64,000 nucleotides of DNA, from the NCBI GenBank assembly GCA_002432805.1, contig DJGV01000008.1:42434-106433 (forward strand). Direction: 5' to 3'. This document shows, one piece after another, positions 61,847-64,000 of this stretch (position 1 is its first letter; every line of letters starts with the position of its first letter). The translations under genes were made by a program, and so were the position numbers. The stretch comes from Fervidobacterium sp. UBA5837. GTDB lineage: Bacteria; Thermotogota; Thermotogae; Thermotogales; Fervidobacteriaceae. The notes below the pieces were generated by a model. That model was not told the origin of the DNA and made no database searches. It saw nothing but the letters and a program-made list of their open reading frames with translations.

Positions 61847-62200
61847 ATGTTCACAGCAATCTTGTACGGCGTTGCCGGAACGGGCCTGATTGCGTCACTC
61901 TCTGCTGATCGGCAGAAAACAAAGAAGGCCCTGATGAAAGCGTGGAAGTCCTTTGAGAATATTTTGCCGCAGTTCCTGTCTGTATTGGTCATCATTGGCC
62001 TTACGCTCATTCCCGGCTTCGTGGCATTTCCGCTGGCAGCAGCGCTTCTGAAAAATGGCGCGGGCTATGCCCAGATCGCGGCTTTCGTGTCCTCTCTCGT
62101 GATGGTGGGTGTTGCAACGCTTCCCATGGAGTTTAAAGTGTTCGGCAAGCGAGCGGCGATATTGCGCAACGTGCTGGTGCTGGGGGTGATTTTTCAATGA
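61847..62200 (+). CDS. Half-size permease-like membrane protein
   Basis: 117 residues with three hydrophobic helices. FVAFPLAAALLKNGAGYAQI and FVSSLVMVGVATLPMEFKVFG resemble one half of the PF03773 permease fold, without the Cys motif. ATG at 61847 has GGAGG 7 bases upstream. The stop overlaps the next start (ATGA), so it looks like the first part of a two-gene permease rather than a random frameshift product. Confidence 0.75.
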   Translation: MFTAILYGVAGTGLIASLSADRQKTKKALMKAWKSFENILPQFLSVLVIIGLTLIPGFVAFPLAAALLKNGAGYAQIAAFVSSLVMVGVATLPMEFKVFGKRAAILRNVLVLGVIFQ

Positions 62201-62391
62201 AAAAGCTTGTTGTCCGCTATCGCTCGTTTCTCATTTTGCTTGCAGTATTGGCAATGACTGCGCTTTCCGTCCGGATGTCGGCGCGTCTTTGCATGAGTAT
62301 CGTTGGAATCCTCCCGGTTGCAGGCGGTATGGATCGTTTGCTGCCTGCGGTGGAAAAGGATAAAATTTATCAATTAAACAAGGAGAGTTGA
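62197..62391 (+). CDS. Short membrane protein, possible second half of the small permease
   Basis: 64 residues: a basic N-terminus (MKKLVVRYRSF), a hydrophobic helix (about 11-30) and a weak second one (about 33-46), then a charged tail. It overlaps the preceding gene by 4 bases. I do not recognise it. It might pair with the 117-residue protein to form one transporter. Confidence 0.65.
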   Translation: MKKLVVRYRSFLILLAVLAMTALSVRMSARLCMSIVGILPVAGGMDRLLPAVEKDKIYQLNKES

Positions 62392-62394
62392 AAA

Positions 62395-63138
62395 ATGGCT
62401 GTAAAATGGTATCCCGTAATTGATTACGTCGCGTGTGTTGAGTGCGGCACCTGTTCCAATTTCTGTCCGCATGGCGTCTATGACAAGAGCAAATCTCCGA
62501 CACCGGTAGTCGTGAATCCCGATAGTTGTATTGATCACTGCCACGGCTGCCAGAATCGGTGCTCGGTCGGCGCTATTTCTTATGTGGGCGACGATGCCGG
62601 CAGTTCCGCGCAAAGCAGCTGTGGGTGCGGTTGCAGCTGCAAAGCCACAGAGGAATCGAAGAAGGAAGTGAAGATAGATTATCTCTATCTGGATTTAAAA
62701 ACCTGCGACCGGTGCATCGGAACAGATCAGATTCTGGAAGAAGTCCTCGCCTTGCTGCGGCCCGCGCTGGAACTGGCCGGATATAAAGTGGAACTCCGCA
62801 AAACAGAGATGACCACGGCGGAACTTGCCGAAAAGTATCGCTTTATCTCTTCCCCCACAATTCTTGTGAATGGGCGCGACGTCTGCGGCGAAGTGCAGGA
62901 AAATGCCTGCAGCTGCTGCGGGGCGATAAGCGGAACGGATACTGACTGCAGGACATTTTCTTATAACGGCAACGTTTATGAGGTGCCCCCAAAAGAAATG
63001 CTGGCAGAGGCGGTTCTGCGGGAAGTCTTTGCCCCTGCACAGGAGTCGGCACGCACAGAGTACCGGCTGCCAGAGAACCTGAGACGGTTTTATGATGGAA
63101 AAGAAACAAAGAAAAACGTCGGCAGTTCATGCTGCTGA
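62395..63138 (+). CDS. Two-[4Fe-4S] ferredoxin fused to a thioredoxin-like (DUF2703-type) domain
   Basis: 247 residues with 27 or so cysteines. N-terminal ferredoxin: CVECGTCSNFCP and CIDHCHGCQNRC give two [4Fe-4S] sites. A Cys/Gly/Ser linker (SSCGCGCSCK) joins a second domain (about 95-225) with LKTCDRCIGTDQILEEVL, SSPTILVNGRDVCGE and NACSCCGA, resembling DUF2703. It ends SSCC. The layout suggests electron transfer from ferredoxin to a thiol or metalloid site. It starts 3 bases after the previous stop. Confidence 0.78.
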   Translation: MAVKWYPVIDYVACVECGTCSNFCPHGVYDKSKSPTPVVVNPDSCIDHCHGCQNRCSVGAISYVGDDAGSSAQSSCGCGCSCKATEESKKEVKIDYLYLDLKTCDRCIGTDQILEEVLALLRPALELAGYKVELRKTEMTTAELAEKYRFISSPTILVNGRDVCGEVQENACSCCGAISGTDTDCRTFSYNGNVYEVPPKEMLAEAVLREVFAPAQESARTEYRLPENLRRFYDGKETKKNVGSSCC

Positions 63139-63156
63139 AATATGGAGGTTACGAAG

Positions 63157-63567
63157 ATGGCACTGTTTGATTTTGGAAAGAAAGAAGAAGAAAAAACCAC
63201 CTGCGGTTGCAGCGGTTCTTGCGAACCCGCGCAGCCTGTGCAGAAAGCTCCGGCCTGCGCCTGTAACGACTCTGTTGAGACGTTTGAGACAGAAAAAAAC
63301 ACCGGTAAGACGGAAAACGTACTCTCCAGCGTCAAGGTGCTCGGCAGCGGCTGCAAGAACTGCCATGCCCTGCTGGTCAACACCAACAAGGCCCTCAAGT
63401 CGATGTTGGTCCCCTTTGAGGCTGAATATGTGACAGATATGGCAAAGGTTGCGGCCTATGGCGTCATGTCCACGCCTGCGCTTGTCGTCAATGAGAAGGT
63501 CGTTTCCATGGGCAAGGTATACAGCGCGACCGAAGTTGAAAAGCTCCTGCACAAGCTCGGTTATTGA
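63157..63567 (+). CDS. Thioredoxin-fold protein with Cys-rich N-terminal tail
   Basis: About 136 residues. The first 40 hold a Cys-rich segment (TTCGCSGSCEP, PACACNDS). The thioredoxin-like core has LGSGCKNCHALLVNTNKAL, with a GCxxCH active site, and the cis-Pro STPALVVNEKVVSMG. This is the 'redox-active disulfide protein 2' type found beside DUF318 permeases. ATG at 63157 follows GGAGG by 8 bases. Confidence 0.88.
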   Translation: MALFDFGKKEEEKTTCGCSGSCEPAQPVQKAPACACNDSVETFETEKNTGKTENVLSSVKVLGSGCKNCHALLVNTNKALKSMLVPFEAEYVTDMAKVAAYGVMSTPALVVNEKVVSMGKVYSATEVEKLLHKLGY

Positions 63568-63579
63568 TTTGGAACTGAC

Positions 63580-63815
63580 ATGAAAAAGCAAGCCTCAGAG
63601 GGAATTAGCTTCTTTCAGCGCTATCTATCCGTCTGGGTGACGCTTTGCTGGTAGTGAGCGTGCTGCTGGGACATCTGCTCCACCGGCATTGCCCCATTTC
63701 TAAATCGGTTCGAATATTATCGGGTCTCCACTCCATTTTTTGTTTGTTAAAGGTTTGTACGGCGCTTAGCGTTGATTTTAAAGATATCATGGAATTGGTG
63801 CCAAATACAGCTGAA
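63580..63815 (+). pseudogene. ACR3-type arsenite exporter, N-terminal remnant with frameshifts
   Basis: ATG at 63580 starts MKKQASEGISFFQRYLSVWV and TLCW, then TAG. The reading goes on in another frame as LVVSVLLGHLL, then in a third as GIAPFLNRFEYYRVSTPFF, then SVDFKDIMEL. These blocks follow the order of ACR3 proteins (YLSVWVALCM-VxGxLIG, IPAFLNRFEY, KVDFxSI). At least two frame changes and early stops kill the gene, and the rest is missing before hsdM. Confidence 0.7.
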
Positions 63816-63830
63816 GAAAGGAAGGAAGTT

Positions 63831-64000
63831 ATGGAGAACAACAAAAAAGAACAGGAACGAGCAGAATTACACCGCACGATATGGAATATGGCAAATGATT
63901 TAAGAGGCAGCGTAGATGGCTGGGACTTTAAGCAATATGTTCTTGGTATGCTGTTTTACCGCTACATATCCGAAAACATTACCGCTTACATTAATGCTGG
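63831..64000 (+). CDS. hsdM: Type I restriction-modification methyltransferase HsdM, partial
   Basis: 57 codons to the window edge: ELHRTIWNMANDLRGSVDGW and DFKQYVLGMLFYRYISENIT. This is the N-terminal helical domain of HsdM (HsdM_N). ATG at 63831 follows AAGGAAG. The catalytic domain and partners hsdS and hsdR lie outside the window. Confidence 0.85.
   Translation, partial: MENNKKEQERAELHRTIWNMANDLRGSVDGWDFKQYVLGMLFYRYISENITAYINA

Noticed and set aside
1..64000. CRISPR array, complete IS element or phage
   Set aside because: No regular repeat-spacer pattern, transposase or structural phage gene is visible; only the recombinase tail near 59.2 kb is mobile-related.

Overview
The window is mostly AT-rich chromosome of an anaerobic thermophile of the order Thermotogales. 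A Fervidobacterium-like genus is the best guess, from gene content and the look of the proteins; no search was run. Supporting signs are the superoxide reductase/rubrerythrin/PerR oxygen defence, a lone Clp ATPase under CIRCE, C-terminal-aromatic barrel-type exported proteins consistent with a 'toga', very short intergenic gaps, strong AGGAGG ribosome sites with many GTG/TTG starts, and promoters of the extended -10 type (TGnTATAAT).

Layout: 1-8,875 is one long minus-strand run (holB, ricT, a DUF2905 gene, tsaE, lon, engB, argS, a sensor kinase and an HDOD gene cut by the window edge) with several out-of-frame overlaps. 9,050-12,996 (+) carries a polyprenyl synthase, a glycogen-debranching enzyme and a membrane protein. 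13,001-17,282 has ridA, an orphan ABC ATPase, a YitT protein and a chemoreceptor. 17,770-19,742 (+) is a thiolase plus an SDR reductase. 19,906-24,236 (-) has two solute-binding proteins, the second under a TPP riboswitch, and a Clp ATPase whose promoter is overlaid by CIRCE. 24,481-28,300 has three multidrug/MFS-type transporters; 28,338-31,040 encodes a large exported HExxH protein with a barrel-like tail.

31,179-32,669 holds tRNA-Cys, tRNA-Met and rpsF-ssb-rpsR, followed by a decayed GH114-type gene. 33,099-40,469 (-) is era, holA, a LolD-type ATPase, coaD, dnaB, lnt and a DegT aminotransferase. Two paralogous HD/HD-GYP proteins (40,762 and 46,081) flank a TPR membrane protein, a CDF transporter, the infC-rpmI-rplT operon (AUU start for infC) and three tRNAs. 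47,352-59,090 contains a CoA-binding protein, a CBS-ATPase fusion, cysE/cysK, perR-rbr-sor, a DUF554 protein, a small exported protein, malic enzyme, a PAS-GGDEF-EAL protein, comB, a YhhQ-type transporter and a cupin.

From about 59,129 to the right edge the sequence changes character: GC rises, codon use looks clostridial, and remnants of a large serine recombinase and an ACR3 arsenite exporter appear. This accessory island holds an ArsR repressor, a full DUF318/ArsP-type permease, two small ORFs that look like a second, split permease, a double-cluster ferredoxin fused to a thioredoxin-like domain, a Cys-tailed thioredoxin and the start of a type I hsdM. It is the most unusual part of the window and reads as a horizontally acquired metalloid or thiol-reactive toxicant export/redox module.
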